Assembly: GCA_002786025.1 (NCBI GenBank)
Contig: NHNW01000021.1
Location: forward strand, 557,501-621,500
Direction of reading: 5' to 3'
Length of the DNA stretch: 64,000 nt
Origin: Zasmidium citrigriseum
Lineage: Eukaryota; Ascomycota; Dothideomycetes; Mycosphaerellales; Mycosphaerellaceae
The position numbers and the translations under genes were made by a program. Below, one piece after another: positions 52,726 to 63,024 of the stretch (its first letter is position 1; each line of letters begins with the position of its first letter). The notes beneath the pieces were generated by a model. It was not told the origin of the DNA and ran no database searches. It saw only the letters and a list, made by a program, of their open reading frames with translations.

Positions 52726-53740
52726 ATGCTGGCTAACCTTGCGCTCCTGACTCTGGCTGCGGGTGTATATGGATACTCGAATCCGGAGCCTTGCTCGGGA
52801 ACTTGCACCAACACCCACGATCCCTCGGTGATTCAGCGCAGCGACGGGACGTACTTCCGGTTCTCGACGGGTGGCCTCGTTCAAATTCACACAGCGCCGG
52901 CCATCTCTGGACCTTGGACTTTTGCATGCGAGATGCTGAGCGGTGCTGCAAAGCTGCAGGTGGGAAGCAACGCTGGAACGGATCTTTGGGCACCTGATGT
53001 CAGTCTCGTGGGCGATACGTACTATGTCTATTACTCGGTCAGCTCGTTCGGGACACAGAATAGTGCAATTGGTCTTGCAACTTCAAGCGATATGTCTTGC
53101 GGAAGCTTCAACGATCTTGGAGGCATTGGCATTGCGTCGAGCTCGTCAAAGCCGTACAACGCCATCGATGCGAATCTGTTCAACGACGGGGGCGTGTACA
53201 GGATGCAGTTCGGGTCTTTCTGGAGAAACCTTTATCAAGTCACCATGGAAGATCCTCCTACGAGTCCTTCGGGTAGCTCCGTCCAGCTCTCGTACGATCC
53301 AGACAATGGCTCTCCGGAAGAGGCTGCTTTCTTGATTAAGAATGGCAATTACTACTACCTTTTCTTCTCGTGGGGTTCTTGCTGCGGTTACGACGCCAAC
53401 ATGCCCGCCGCGGGCGCGGAGTACAGGATCAAGGTGTGCCGATCCGAAAGTGCAACTGGTGGATTCGTGAGTCTTGCCATCATTCTCGTCGTGTTACTCA
53501 AGCTGACAATCTCTGAAGGTCGATGCGGACGGCGTAGACTGTCTCCAAGGTGGCGGTACCGTGGTGCTGGAATCTCACGACAATGTGTACGGGCCTGGCG
53601 GGCAGTCGCTCATCGAAGATCCAGAGCACGGCTGGGTTCTCGTATATCACTATGTCGACATCACGATTGGATATGCCGATGGCGACAAGCAGTTCGGTTG
53701 GAATGTGGTCGATTTCAGCTCGGGTTGGCCAGTGGTTTAA
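52726..53740 (+). CDS. Secreted GH43 arabinan endo-1,5-alpha-L-arabinosidase
   Basis: Exons are 52726-53466 and 53519-53740, giving 320 residues. A signal peptide ([16 protein letters not shown]) precedes the five-bladed propeller. The family's general base is D32 in NTHDPSVIQ, the pKa-modulating aspartate is in [11 protein letters not shown], and the general acid is the first E of the SPEEAAFL block. WAPDV and [12 protein letters not shown] are further GH43 landmarks. The final VLVYHYVD supplies the usual histidine. Similar fungal enzymes cut alpha-1,5-arabinan side chains of pectin in plant cell walls. The specificity within GH43 is inferred from resemblance. The gene suggests a plant-associated or saprotrophic life style. 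Confidence 0.87.
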
Positions 53741-54134
53741 GACTTGTTGGGAGATCGGGATGCATTTCGAGAGACTTGCAGATTCTGTTGTGAATATTGT
53801 TACAGTTCTTGCCAATCACAAGGGTTGCTTTGGTGTCAAGCTGCTGAGATCTGAGTCCGTTACAGATGGATGCAGGGTGCCTCTTCTCCTAATAGACCTC
53901 TGGACTGGACTATCTCCGCCCTGCAAAAGGCGTATATGCCCTCTACTCCTCGAGAGATGCAATGGCCGTGACTCCGAGTGTAATTTTGACGCCCAATCTC
54001 TCCTTTCCTATCGGTGATGTGCGTTGGCGCTTTTGGGTCGCTCTCAGTGGTCCAATAGGAATGTCGGCATCTTTCCATCCGAAGCGGGTGCATCCACGTA
54101 GCAAAATCACCAGACAGGTGCATGAGAAAGATGC

Positions 54135-54142
54135 TTCTTGAA
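54135..54142 (+). promoter_or_regulatory. Minimal heat-shock half-pair TTCnnGAA
   Basis: TTCTTGAA lies about 350 bp before the HSP104 ATG, one inverted pair of the nGAAn unit bound by Hsf1. It is short and weaker evidence than the three-unit element at 54235. Confidence 0.4.
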
Positions 54143-54234
54143 CCACAAATCCTGGTCGTGGAGTGAGCGTTGTTCGATTCACTTGAAAATAAGCTATTTT
54201 GTGACGTCATTTGTCTCAGTCGCTCCTTCCTTTC

Positions 54235-54247
54235 TTCGCGAAGCTTC
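54235..54247 (+). promoter_or_regulatory. Perfect three-unit heat-shock element
   Basis: TTCGCGAAGCTTC matches TTCnnGAAnnTTC exactly, the canonical Hsf1 trimer site, 248 bp before the HSP104 start codon. Heat and protein-damage induction through Hsf1 is the expected regulation. Confidence 0.8.
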
Positions 54248-54494
54248 CAGCATGCATCGCGCACGCGCCAGAACACCCCAGTCGCTTCGAGCATCTGCAA
54301 CAACGATCAAGAGCGTTCCAAGAAACTGCTGCCCAAGTACATATCTTGTTACACTTCCTCAACTCTCCTAATTCCTTTGTCCACATTCAAACTCAATTCA
54401 GAGAGTCGAAACACACTACGAGAGCTCGCGAGAGCCAAACACCACTCTTCGTTTCTTTCTACCCCACCTTTCTTACTACCACTTCACCGCAATC

Positions 54495-57287
54495 ATGGCA
54501 TCCGGAATGCAATTCACAGACAAGGCCACTCAGGCTTTGTCCGATGCCCAAGATATCGCACAGCAGCATGCTCACTCTCAAATGCTGCCCATCCACCTGG
54601 CTGTGGCTCTCATTGACCCACTGCCAGACCAGTCCAAGGACCAACAGAACAACTCAGCACACCCCTCACACGCTTCCGCACCCCTCTTCAAGCAAGTCGT
54701 CGAGCGAGCACACGGAGACCCACAACTACTCGAGCGGGCACTGAACAGAGTACTCGTTCGAACACCATCGCAAGATCCACCGCCAGAGCAGGTCTCTGTG
54801 TCGCCCTCGTTCTCCAAGATCCTCCGCAGCGCCAACGAACTATCGAAGACGCAAAAAGACACATACATCGCCGTCGACCACTTGATTCAATGTCTGGTGC
54901 AAGACAGCGCCATCCAGAAATGTCTCGCAGAGGCCAACGTACCGAATCCCAAGCTCATCGACCAAGCCGTACAACAAATCCGCGGTACGAAGAGAGTGGA
55001 CAGCAAGACGGCAGACGCTGAGGAGGAGAACGAGAACTTGAAGAAATTCACCATTGACATGACGGCAATGGCAAGAGAAGGCAAGATTGATCCTGTCATT
55101 GGCCGAGAAGAGGAGATCAGGCGAGTCATCCGAATCCTGTCGAGACGAACGAAGAACAACCCCGTCTTGATTGGTGAGCCTGGTGTCGGTAAGACAACTG
55201 TCGTTGAAGGTCTGGCTCGCCGGATCGTGGACGCAGATGTTCCGGCAGGTCTTGCAGCATGCAAGCTCCTCTCCCTCGATGTTGGTGCGCTCGTCGCTGG
55301 TTCGAAATACCGGGGCGAGTTTGAGGAGCGTATGAAGGGTGTTTTGAAAGAGATCGAGGACAGTAAGGAGATGATTGTCCTCTTCGTCGACGAGATCCAT
55401 CTTCTCATGGGCGCGGGTAGCTCAGGCGAGGGTGGAATGGACGCTGCCAACCTGCTCAAGCCAATGTTGGCACGCGGACAACTCCACTGCATTGGCGCAA
55501 CGACTCTGGGCGAATACCGCAAGTACATCGAGAAAGACCAGGCCTTTGAGCGTCGTTTCCAGCAAGTCCTGGTTAAGGAACCATCGGTTTCGGAGACGGT
55601 GTCAATCCTGCGTGGTCTGAAAGAGAAGTACGAAGTCCACCATGGTGTCACCATTCTCGACGGTGCCATCGTTTCGGCCGCCACTCTCGCCGCCAGATAC
55701 CTCACCCAGCGACGCTTGCCTGACTCTGCTGTCGACCTCATCGATGAAGCCGCAGCTGCAGTCCGCGTTGCCCGCGAATCTCAACCCGAAATCCTCGACA
55801 ACATGGAGCGGAAGCTTCGCCAACTCGAGATTGAGATTCACGCACTCGACCGCGAAAAGGATGAGGCATCTCAGGCACGTCTGAGAGAAGCCCGCGCCGA
55901 GAAGGCAAACATTGAGGAGGAACTCAAGCCTTTGAGAGAGAAGTACGAGAGCGAGAAGGAGAGATCGAAGGAGATCCAAGAGCAAAAGATCAAACTCGAG
56001 CAACTTCGCAACAAGCAACTCGAGGCTGAGCGTGGCCGCGACCTGCAGACTGCTTCCGACCTCAAGTACTACGCTATTCCAAACGTCGAGCAACGCATCG
56101 AAGAGCTGGAGCGCGCCAAAGCTCAGGCCGACAAGGAGGAAGCCGCTAGGAACGCTGCCACTGGTGAGCACTCTTTGGTAGCAGACGCAGTCGGACCCGA
56201 CCAGATCAACGAAATCGTCGCACGCTGGACCGGCATCCCAGTCACGAGGCTCAAGACCACCGAGAAGGAGAAGCTGTTGCAGATGGAGAAGGTGCTCGGC
56301 AACCAGGTCGTTGGCCAGAAGGAAGCCGTCACATCTGTCGCCAACGCCATCCGGTTACAGCGGTCTGGTCTCGCCAACCCAGGTCAGCCGCCGTCCTTCC
56401 TCTTCTGCGGTCCATCAGGTACTGGTAAGACGCTGCTCACCAAGGCGCTTGCCGAGTTCCTGTTCGACGATCCCAAGGCCATGATCCGCTTCGACATGTC
56501 AGAATACCAAGAGCGTCACTCATTGTCACGGATGATTGGCGCACCACCAGGCTACGTCGGTCACGATGCTGGTGGTCAACTGACAGAAGCCCTCCGCCGT
56601 CGCCCATTCAGCATCCTCCTCTTCGACGAAGTTGAGAAGGCCGCCAAGGAAGTCTTAACCGTCCTTTTGCAACTCATGGATGATGGTCGCATTACCGATG
56701 GCCAAGGCCGTGTCGTCGATGCAAAGAACTGCATTGTTGTCATGACATCCAATTTGGGTGCCGAATACCTCAGCCGGCCTAACGCTCCGGATGGTAAGAT
56801 CGACCCAACGACAAAGGAGCTCGTCATGACCGCCCTCCGCAACTACTTCCTGCCCGAGTTCCTCAACCGTATCTCCAGCATCGTCATCTTCAACCGTCTC
56901 ACTAAGAAGGAGATCCGCAAGATTGTCGATGTCAGATTGGAGGAAGTACAGAAGAGACTCAACGGCAACGGACGCAACGTCAAGATCGATCTCAGCAACG
57001 AAGTCAAAGACTACCTGGGATCAGCTGGATACTCACCCGCATACGGCGCTCGTCCATTGGCACGTCTCATCGAGAAGGAAGTACTCAACCGGTTGGCAGT
57101 GCTTATCCTCAGAGGTTCGGTTCGCGACGGCGAAGTTGCTCGCGTGGTGCTCGAAGATGGCCATATCGTGGTCCTTCCCAATCACGGCGAGAGCGACATG
57201 GATGATGACGAAGAGATGTGGGATGAAGATGATGCCGTCGAAGAACTGAACGGCGATGGAGGTGACATGGACCTCTACGACGAGTAG
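54495..57287 (+). CDS. HSP104: Hsp104/ClpB disaggregase
   Basis: A single exon of 930 residues from the ATG at 54495 ([20 protein letters not shown]). It has a Clp N-domain (about 1-160); AAA+ domain 1 with Walker A GEPGVGKT (227-234) and Walker B VLFVDEIH; pore loop [10 protein letters not shown]; a coiled-coil middle domain (about 410-540, typical of ClpB/Hsp104); AAA+ domain 2 with Walker A GPSGTGKT (639-646) and Walker [10 protein letters not shown]; and pore loop GYVGHDAGG. The acidic C-terminal tail ending DMDLYDE corresponds to the yeast tail that binds TPR cochaperones. The hexamer pulls proteins out of aggregates with Hsp70 help in the cytosol and gives thermotolerance. Absence of an intron fits a heat-induced gene. 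Confidence 0.97.
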   Translation: MASGMQFTDKATQALSDAQDIAQQHAHSQMLPIHLAVALIDPLPDQSKDQQNNSAHPSHASAPLFKQVVERAHGDPQLLERALNRVLVRTPSQDPPPEQVSVSPSFSKILRSANELSKTQKDTYIAVDHLIQCLVQDSAIQKCLAEANVPNPKLIDQAVQQIRGTKRVDSKTADAEEENENLKKFTIDMTAMAREGKIDPVIGREEEIRRVIRILSRRTKNNPVLIGEPGVGKTTVVEGLARRIVDADVPAGLAACKLLSLDVGALVAGSKYRGEFEERMKGVLKEIEDSKEMIVLFVDEIHLLMGAGSSGEGGMDAANLLKPMLARGQLHCIGATTLGEYRKYIEKDQAFERRFQQVLVKEPSVSETVSILRGLKEKYEVHHGVTILDGAIVSAATLAARYLTQRRLPDSAVDLIDEAAAAVRVARESQPEILDNMERKLRQLEIEIHALDREKDEASQARLREARAEKANIEEELKPLREKYESEKERSKEIQEQKIKLEQLRNKQLEAERGRDLQTASDLKYYAIPNVEQRIEELERAKAQADKEEAARNAATGEHSLVADAVGPDQINEIVARWTGIPVTRLKTTEKEKLLQMEKVLGNQVVGQKEAVTSVANAIRLQRSGLANPGQPPSFLFCGPSGTGKTLLTKALAEFLFDDPKAMIRFDMSEYQERHSLSRMIGAPPGYVGHDAGGQLTEALRRRPFSILLFDEVEKAAKEVLTVLLQLMDDGRITDGQGRVVDAKNCIVVMTSNLGAEYLSRPNAPDGKIDPTTKELVMTALRNYFLPEFLNRISSIVIFNRLTKKEIRKIVDVRLEEVQKRLNGNGRNVKIDLSNEVKDYLGSAGYSPAYGARPLARLIEKEVLNRLAVLILRGSVRDGEVARVVLEDGHIVVLPNHGESDMDDDEEMWDEDDAVEELNGDGGDMDLYDE

Positions 57288-58198
57288 ATGCAAGAAGATA
57301 TGGGAGGAGCAAATGAATGAACTGAACAGCGTTCAAGCGAAACTTCAGAGGCGTTTAATGGGATGAAATGGACATGAGACATGGGATAAGGGATAATCAC
57401 GGAATGAATGCATGGCTCCTGGATATATAGACCTGGTGAATGAATGAAAAAGAAGTTCAAAATCAACTTGATCCCTACATTTCCTTCTTTTCTTCTACTC
57501 GCGTGATCTTGACTAAAGTATAACGCTCATCAACGTTGAGCATCGCTGTTGCGCCATCGTCAGGAGCGGCCTGACCTATTTTGGGGCCGAGAGTACGAAA
57601 TGGATCTGGTCGAATCAGAGAGCGCTGTCGGCATCGGACAGCACAGGCGACAAAGGCCACAAGGGCGCTGGGCGGCTGACGACAACTGTGGGGAGAGAAG
57701 GCCAGACAATTGAGGACGTCTACGAATGCAACCACAGCCACAGTCAGAGATTTCCCGAGTAGGAGCTGTGGATGTCTTCGTAAAGAAGAATTGATCGTTT
57801 TTTAAGCTTTTCCGCATCCATTCTGTGCCTGGCGGGAGCAGACCCTGACGGGATCAGCTTGCGGTTGTGTGGGAGGACACCTCACCTCACACTTTCACTC
57901 CTCCTCCACCACCTACTGCCAACCTCACATCCCTGGCCTCGCCCTGTCTCGCTGCTGAACGCCGGCTGTCTCGCGACGCGCGCACGACCTGGAAACGACC
58001 CTATAACGACCGAGTATACCGCCTGCGACGACCACGACCTCGAGATCCCCACGCGACACACTCACGATCCCTCTCTTCGAAGACTTCCGCCCTCTCCGGA
58101 CCATGATCGCGCAATAGTCCTCCACCAATACCCTCCTCTCTCGCTCGATACAAAACCCTCCGCATCCGCCGCGCCCGCGCGCATAACTTCTACGAATC
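57288..58198. other. Intergenic region, no gene recognised
   Basis: 911 bp between HSP104 and the NIPA-type transporter. A minus-strand frame ending at 57475 (…MLNVDERYTLVKITRVEEKKEM) looks mildly coding but lacks an ATG and a domain. The last 300 bp are a C-rich leader. Confidence 0.4.
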
Positions 58199-59700
58199 AT
58201 GGTCCTCGAAGAGAAATACATCGGCCTCGCCCTCGCCGTCTCCTCCTCCCTCGGCATCGGCGCCTCCTTCGTAATCACAAAAAAAGGCCTCAACGCCGCC
58301 GCCGAGCGCCACGGCTTCGAGGGCGATGGCTTCGCCTACCTGCGCAACCCCATCTGGTGGGGCGGCATCGTCACCATGGTGGTCGGCGAGGTGTGCAACT
58401 TCCTGGCGTACGCTTTCGCGCCGGCGATTCTGGTGACGCCGTTGGGAGCTCTGAGTGTGTTGATTGGCGCTGTGTTGGGGAGTTATTTTCTGGGGGAACG
58501 GTTGGGGATATTAGGCAGGACCGGGTGTGCGATTTGTTTGATTGGGAGTGTGGTTATTGTTTTGCATGCGCCGCCGGATAAGGAGTTGGCGAATATTGAT
58601 GAGTTGTTGCATTATGCGCTGCAGTGGGGTATGTACAAACATCAAGAGAATAGTGGGAGGTTGGAGAGTGAGGTGCTGACATTGAGTGTGTGAAACAGGC
58701 TTCCTATCATATTGTACGCTTGTGACAGTCTTCGCGGTGGTCATGATCTACAGAATCGCCCCGGTATACGGCAAGAAGAACCCCATGATATATCTCAGCA
58801 TCTGCTCGAGCGTGGGGAGCATATCTATCATGGCCATCAAGGGCTTCGGAATCGCGGTCAAGCTCACGCTGGGCGGGAACAACCAATTCAGCCATCCGTC
58901 GACGTATGTCTTTGGGATTGTGGTGATTGTCTGCATTCTCACGCAGATGAATTACTTCAACAAAGCGCTGAGCCAGTTCAGCACGAATATGTATGCTCAA
59001 ACCGCAACCCTCCCCTCAAACCATTGAACAAGACTGACGATGATACAGTGTCAACCCCCTCTACTACGTAACCTTCACAACCTGCACGCTGGTCGCCTCC
59101 TTCATCCTCTTCCGCGGTTTCAACACCACCAACCCCGTAAACACCATATCCCTCCTCTGCGGCTTCCTTACAATCTTCAGCGGCGTCTACCTCCTGAACC
59201 TCTCCCGCGAAGACCCAGACGGCGGACACCTCGGCATCAAACACGGCCAAGACGACCTAGGCGAATACCACGAAGTCGACGGGATTCCCACAGACGGCCT
59301 CACAGGCCTCCAAACCCGCCTCAGCATGCAAGCCCGCCGAAGCGGCGAAGAACACCGCAGAAGCGAAAGCTGGAGTCTCCGGAGTCCTGTCACGGGAAGA
59401 TGGAATGAAAATATGACTTCTCCTGGAGCCCACAATTCCTCTTCTCAATCACGAGAAAGGGATCTCATGCACTCCTACGACATCGAAGCGCACGGTCTGC
59501 ACGACCTCGCCGAAGATGACGACGACGAAGACGACGATACTTCGGGTTCAAACCAAAAACGCACGAGTTTCGATGATGGGACGGGACGGAGAGTGACGAT
59601 GAATGGAGAGGGGAGTCATGGGCCGCCGAGGAGAGCGAGGACGGTGGATAGTCTGGCGGTGGATGCGAGTAAGGGGAAGAGTTTTGATAAGAAGCGGTGA
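58199..59700 (+). CDS. NIPA-type magnesium transporter
   Basis: Exons are 58199-58628, 58699-58990 and 59049-59700, giving 457 residues. Junctions restore YALQW/GFLSYC and FSTNI/VNPLYYVTF. About nine membrane helices are visible in the first 320 residues, beginning GLALAVSSSLGIGASFVITKKGL, then FLAYAFAPAILVTPLGALSVLIGAVLGSYFLGE and IGSVVIVLHAP. These are hallmark stretches of the NIPA family (PF05653) within the drug/metabolite transporter fold. The C-terminal 135 residues are cytosolic, serine-rich, with an acidic run EDDDDEDDDTSG. Human NIPA proteins carry Mg2+. Fungal relatives are annotated likewise, with little direct evidence. Confidence 0.9.
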
Positions 59701-60387
59701 CCACCGTAGAAAGAAAGAGAAACGAGGAAATGGGTAAATGTACAGGGCGTTCTTTTGGTGTTGGGCTGCATAGGTTGGCGGGGCCAACTCTTTGACTGGC
59801 ATTCGGTGGGATTGATTGAGAAACGCGTGTACGAAAATTCTTGCGCGGCGCTTTGCTCTGCTCGCTTGTTCTGTTTGGGGAAGTGGAAGTGTAGACTACG
59901 GTCTGCCTTGGTTTTATCATTCTGGGCGGTGGACTAGGCATTTAGACTTGAAATGAAATGTTAGACAAGATGATCTGCACAAGTTGGTTTTCATGTCTGG
60001 TGACAATGTCATATTTTCATTCAAGAATCATATGTCCCTCCCCGAGAAGTCCCCCTATGTAGTATCCTCCCTCTTCTTTCGCTTCCTTTTGTCATGGTAT
60101 CAATCGTGTCGTATCTCTGTACTTTCTTGTCTTCCACACCAGAAGTGTATATCTTCCATAACATGTCCCAGACATTACACCGACAGCGCTCTCTTTGTTC
60201 CAGCACATAGCAATGTATATTCCGCGCGGAAAGGATGTACATAGCAAAACGCCAACGCTCACTCGCTTGCTCGCTCGCTTCGCTGTGCTGTCCATGAACC
60301 CAACAATGCAGAAGTGGTATCTTTCGTCCCGGTCCCAAGAAATGCCAAAACACAAAGGGAAATGGTCGTCTCGTGAGTGAGGTCAGC
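59701..60387. other. Convergent intergenic region
   Basis: 687 bp between the NIPA stop and the stop of the CBM48 gene; AT-richer than the neighbours, as expected for 3' UTRs. No gene seen. Confidence 0.4.
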
Positions 60388-62046
60388 TCAGAACCCCAAC
60401 TCACTAAAAATATCCTCCGCCATACTCCTCCCCTCCCCTTCACCACCCGTAAACACCGCCGGCGGCGGCAAAGAGAAGTCTTGAACATGACCCCTGTTCG
60501 AACTCCTCGGCGCGCTGGGATTACTCGCCGTCTTGGCCAGGGAATGCTCGCTGGCCGAAGCAATCGTTGGTAGAGAGTAGTTGACGAATCCAGCACTCCC
60601 TATCCGCGGACTCAGACGACGGTTGGACGCCAGAGGGTGCTCGTATGCAGTGGAGAGGTGGAACGTCGTTTCGGATGCCGTGCGATCGCGGCTACGACCG
60701 CGTGTGTCCAGGGACCGAAGACGATCCGCGATCGCTCCGAGGTTGCTTTCGTCGTCTGCCGTGGCGTCCATCGAGGGGATGTGCGTGCTACCCGCGTAGG
60801 AGTTCTGGGCTGAGAGACGGAAAGGTGTGTTTTCGCCGCCGGTGCTGATGGTGGCGGCGGAGAAGGTTGGAGACGTCATATCGAAGGAGGCGGTGTAGTC
60901 GCCTGGGGTCAAGTTTTCGTCCTGGTCGTCCTCAGATTCGCGAGGTGAGTAGATGGAAGAATGCGGCGAGGCCGGCGGGCTTTCATTCTCGTCGTGATAG
61001 TCGCGGATCTCCAGGTTCGGCAGAGAGTACATGCGTGGACGATGTTGCTCGGGGTCCTGGGTGAGGTCCGTTCCTGGTCTTGAGCCGTAGAATTGAACAT
61101 TCCGGACAGAGTCTGGCCCCAAGCTGATCTCAGACGGCTTCCTCATATGGTGTGGAGAAGGCTCATCGGGTATTGGCGGCGGCTCAGGTATTGTAACACT
61201 GAGCTTGTCTGAATATCTGAACAAGGCAGCACCTAGCACCTCGAAAGATCCTAATGGTGCCGCGCCGAGCACACTTGGGTAGGGGAACAGGTCCTGAGCA
61301 AAGTCCTTCTGGTCGACAGCAGCATCTCCAGCTTCAGAGGGCGACAGAGCACTGACAGGTGCCGAGTGAGTGCTTCGCTGTGAGTACACGGAACTGGCTC
61401 GAGAGGCACCTCCATGCTGTTCTGAGGCGACGGATACAGGTCGACCTCGAGGTGAGCATGACGACGACAATGGCGAGACGGTATCCTCGACGACGATCAA
61501 TGGCTGTTGGTCCTGCTGTAGTCTGCCATCCAGCTGTTCATCCGATAGACATCTTGAGTGGACTTTCGACAGCGGCGGAGGGACGACAGGTGCCAATTTG
61601 CTCCCCGGATCCAATGTCTGTTGACCCTCAAGGTTGACCAAGCTTCCAATAATATCGCCATAGGCACTGCGACACCGACTAGGGACTTCCTGGATCTCAA
61701 TCGGTACGTCAATGACATTGACATTCTGACCTGGTAGGAGTGGACATGAGGTGGTGTGAGGTTGCCTGTCGTCGAAGGCATCGATGTCGTAGTTTAAGCG
61801 GTAGTAATACCAATACGTGCCGCCCTGCTTGAGTCCACCCGTGCGAGGCTTGGTCCATTGCAACTGATCGCCGTCGAAGATGATGTTGTCGAACTTGAAG
61901 CATCCCGACCAGAATCCATTCCCACGTCGACGATCATGGTGCATTCGATACGGCTGATTGAAGTTGTCCCACGATCCGATCAGTTCGACAGTCCGTACCT
62001 CTGGCGGCGCTCGAAACAAGAAAGTGACCAGCGTGGTGGGGTCCAT
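60388..62046 (-). CDS. CBM48/AMPK-beta-like glycogen-binding domain protein
   Basis: A single exon of 552 residues from the ATG at 62046. The N-terminal 110 residues form a CBM48-type E-set domain: LVTFLFRAPPEVRTVELIGSWDNF opens it, and YWYYYRLNYDIDAFDDRQP closes it. Such domains bind glycogen or starch in AMPK beta subunits and are also found in yeast Mdg1/Crp1. The remaining 440 residues are disordered, rich in S, P and D, with short conserved-looking pieces (SPHHMRKPSEISLGPDS, RPRMYSLPNLEIRDYH). The end MAEDIFSELGF is a compact hydrophobic motif. It lacks the AMPK-beta C-terminal association domain, so it is not the SNF1 beta subunit. Function unknown. Confidence 0.75.
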   Translation of the reverse strand: MDPTTLVTFLFRAPPEVRTVELIGSWDNFNQPYRMHHDRRRGNGFWSGCFKFDNIIFDGDQLQWTKPRTGGLKQGGTYWYYYRLNYDIDAFDDRQPHTTSCPLLPGQNVNVIDVPIEIQEVPSRCRSAYGDIIGSLVNLEGQQTLDPGSKLAPVVPPPLSKVHSRCLSDEQLDGRLQQDQQPLIVVEDTVSPLSSSCSPRGRPVSVASEQHGGASRASSVYSQRSTHSAPVSALSPSEAGDAAVDQKDFAQDLFPYPSVLGAAPLGSFEVLGAALFRYSDKLSVTIPEPPPIPDEPSPHHMRKPSEISLGPDSVRNVQFYGSRPGTDLTQDPEQHRPRMYSLPNLEIRDYHDENESPPASPHSSIYSPRESEDDQDENLTPGDYTASFDMTSPTFSAATISTGGENTPFRLSAQNSYAGSTHIPSMDATADDESNLGAIADRLRSLDTRGRSRDRTASETTFHLSTAYEHPLASNRRLSPRIGSAGFVNYSLPTIASASEHSLAKTASNPSAPRSSNRGHVQDFSLPPPAVFTGGEGEGRSMAEDIFSELGF

Positions 62047-62615
62047 GACGATCCAGAGCCAGAGTCCCGCGGAGGGAGGGCGTGGTCCGGTAGCAGTCTC
62101 CAGTCACTTCAACGACTCAGCAGGTGCTACCAGTCCATGATAAGTCGCGTCGCAAACGTCGTCGCAAGAGTGGAAGTCGAAGAGGAGCAGGACTTGGTGG
62201 GAATTTGGAGGTTGGGAACAGCGTATGGCGAGAGTCGTGTGTAGCGGGCGATCAAGCCAACGGCTGCACGAGCGCTTGGTTCCAGGACACACAGACGTCC
62301 AGAGCCTATCCGGGCCGAAATAGGTGCTGGAGAGGACCCGGCGGGCTGGAGCAATAGCTGTGCAGGAGGATGATCGGGATCTCGCTGGCGGACCGGACAA
62401 CCACAGGTAGATAGGAGAGGAGGACGGGGTGATGTTGTTGCTTACAGTGCTGCAACGCACGATAGTCGCAGGGCGAAAGAAGAAAGAACGAACATGTTTA
62501 TCCGCAGTGACGTCGGGAGTTCGCAGCAGCGCTGGACTCGACCCGGAGCAGGCAAGCAGGGCAGGCATTGCTGGCGCCGTCGAGGGCAGGTGGCAGGGAT
62601 GCAGCAGGGGTGGTT
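62047..62615. other. Upstream region of the CBM48 gene
   Basis: About 570 bp of presumed leader and promoter. Antisense and sense frames here are short and have no domain. Confidence 0.4.
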
Positions 62616-62623
62616 GTGTGGAG

Positions 62624-63016
62624 TAGGGATGTTAAAGTGTTAGTAACAGGTTTGTTGGTAACACGTTGGTAACATGTTACTAACGTGTTGCTATAGGATA
62701 GCATTGTTAGTAACAAACAGTCACATGACGAAATATTTTCCCGTCGAAGGGGGAGAGAGTCGACAAAAAGCGAGTAAAGAGAGGCGTCGTGTACGACTCG
62801 AACGGTGTACCGGGTTTCCGCAGCGTATATCGTCTTGCGTGCCTCTTTTACGAGTGAACATTGTCGTCTCTTCGGCCTCCTACTCTCTTCGGACGGCCGG
62901 CCTTGCGCACGGCCGTGCACGGGTCACATTTATCACGTGTGTTACTGACGTTGCTAACAGCTGTTTTGTTGGTAACGCGTTGCTATCCGATAGCAACGTT
63001 AGTAACAACATCCCTA
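62624..63016. mobile_element. Non-autonomous hAT-type element (MITE), 393 bp
   Basis: The ends are perfect 10 bp terminal inverted repeats, TAGGGATGTT at 62624-62633 and AACATCCCTA at 63007-63016. They are flanked by a perfect 8 bp direct repeat GTGTGGAG (62616-62623 and 63017-63024). An 8 bp target duplication and a T/CAGGG-type terminus are diagnostic of hAT transposons. Subterminal zones of about 80 bp carry many copies of GTTAGTAAC- and TTGGTAAC-like words and, near both ends, the palindrome TTGCTAT-nn-GATAGCA. Internal sequence has no transposase coding capacity, so movement would need an enzyme supplied elsewhere in the genome. Confidence 0.9.
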
Positions 63017-63024
63017 GTGTGGAG

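Larger units (their letters stand above)
53741..54494. promoter_or_regulatory. HSP104 upstream region
   Basis: 754 bp containing the GH43 3' UTR and the HSP104 promoter and leader. The leader part is rich in CA, CT and TTC words, as in other heat-shock genes of fungi. Heat-shock elements are listed separately. Confidence 0.6.

Noticed and set aside
57475..57741. Minus-strand frame ending VDERYTLVKITRVEEKKEM
   Set aside because: The last 25 residues look protein-like, but the frame has no ATG, no domain and no clear splice sites; not strong enough to call.
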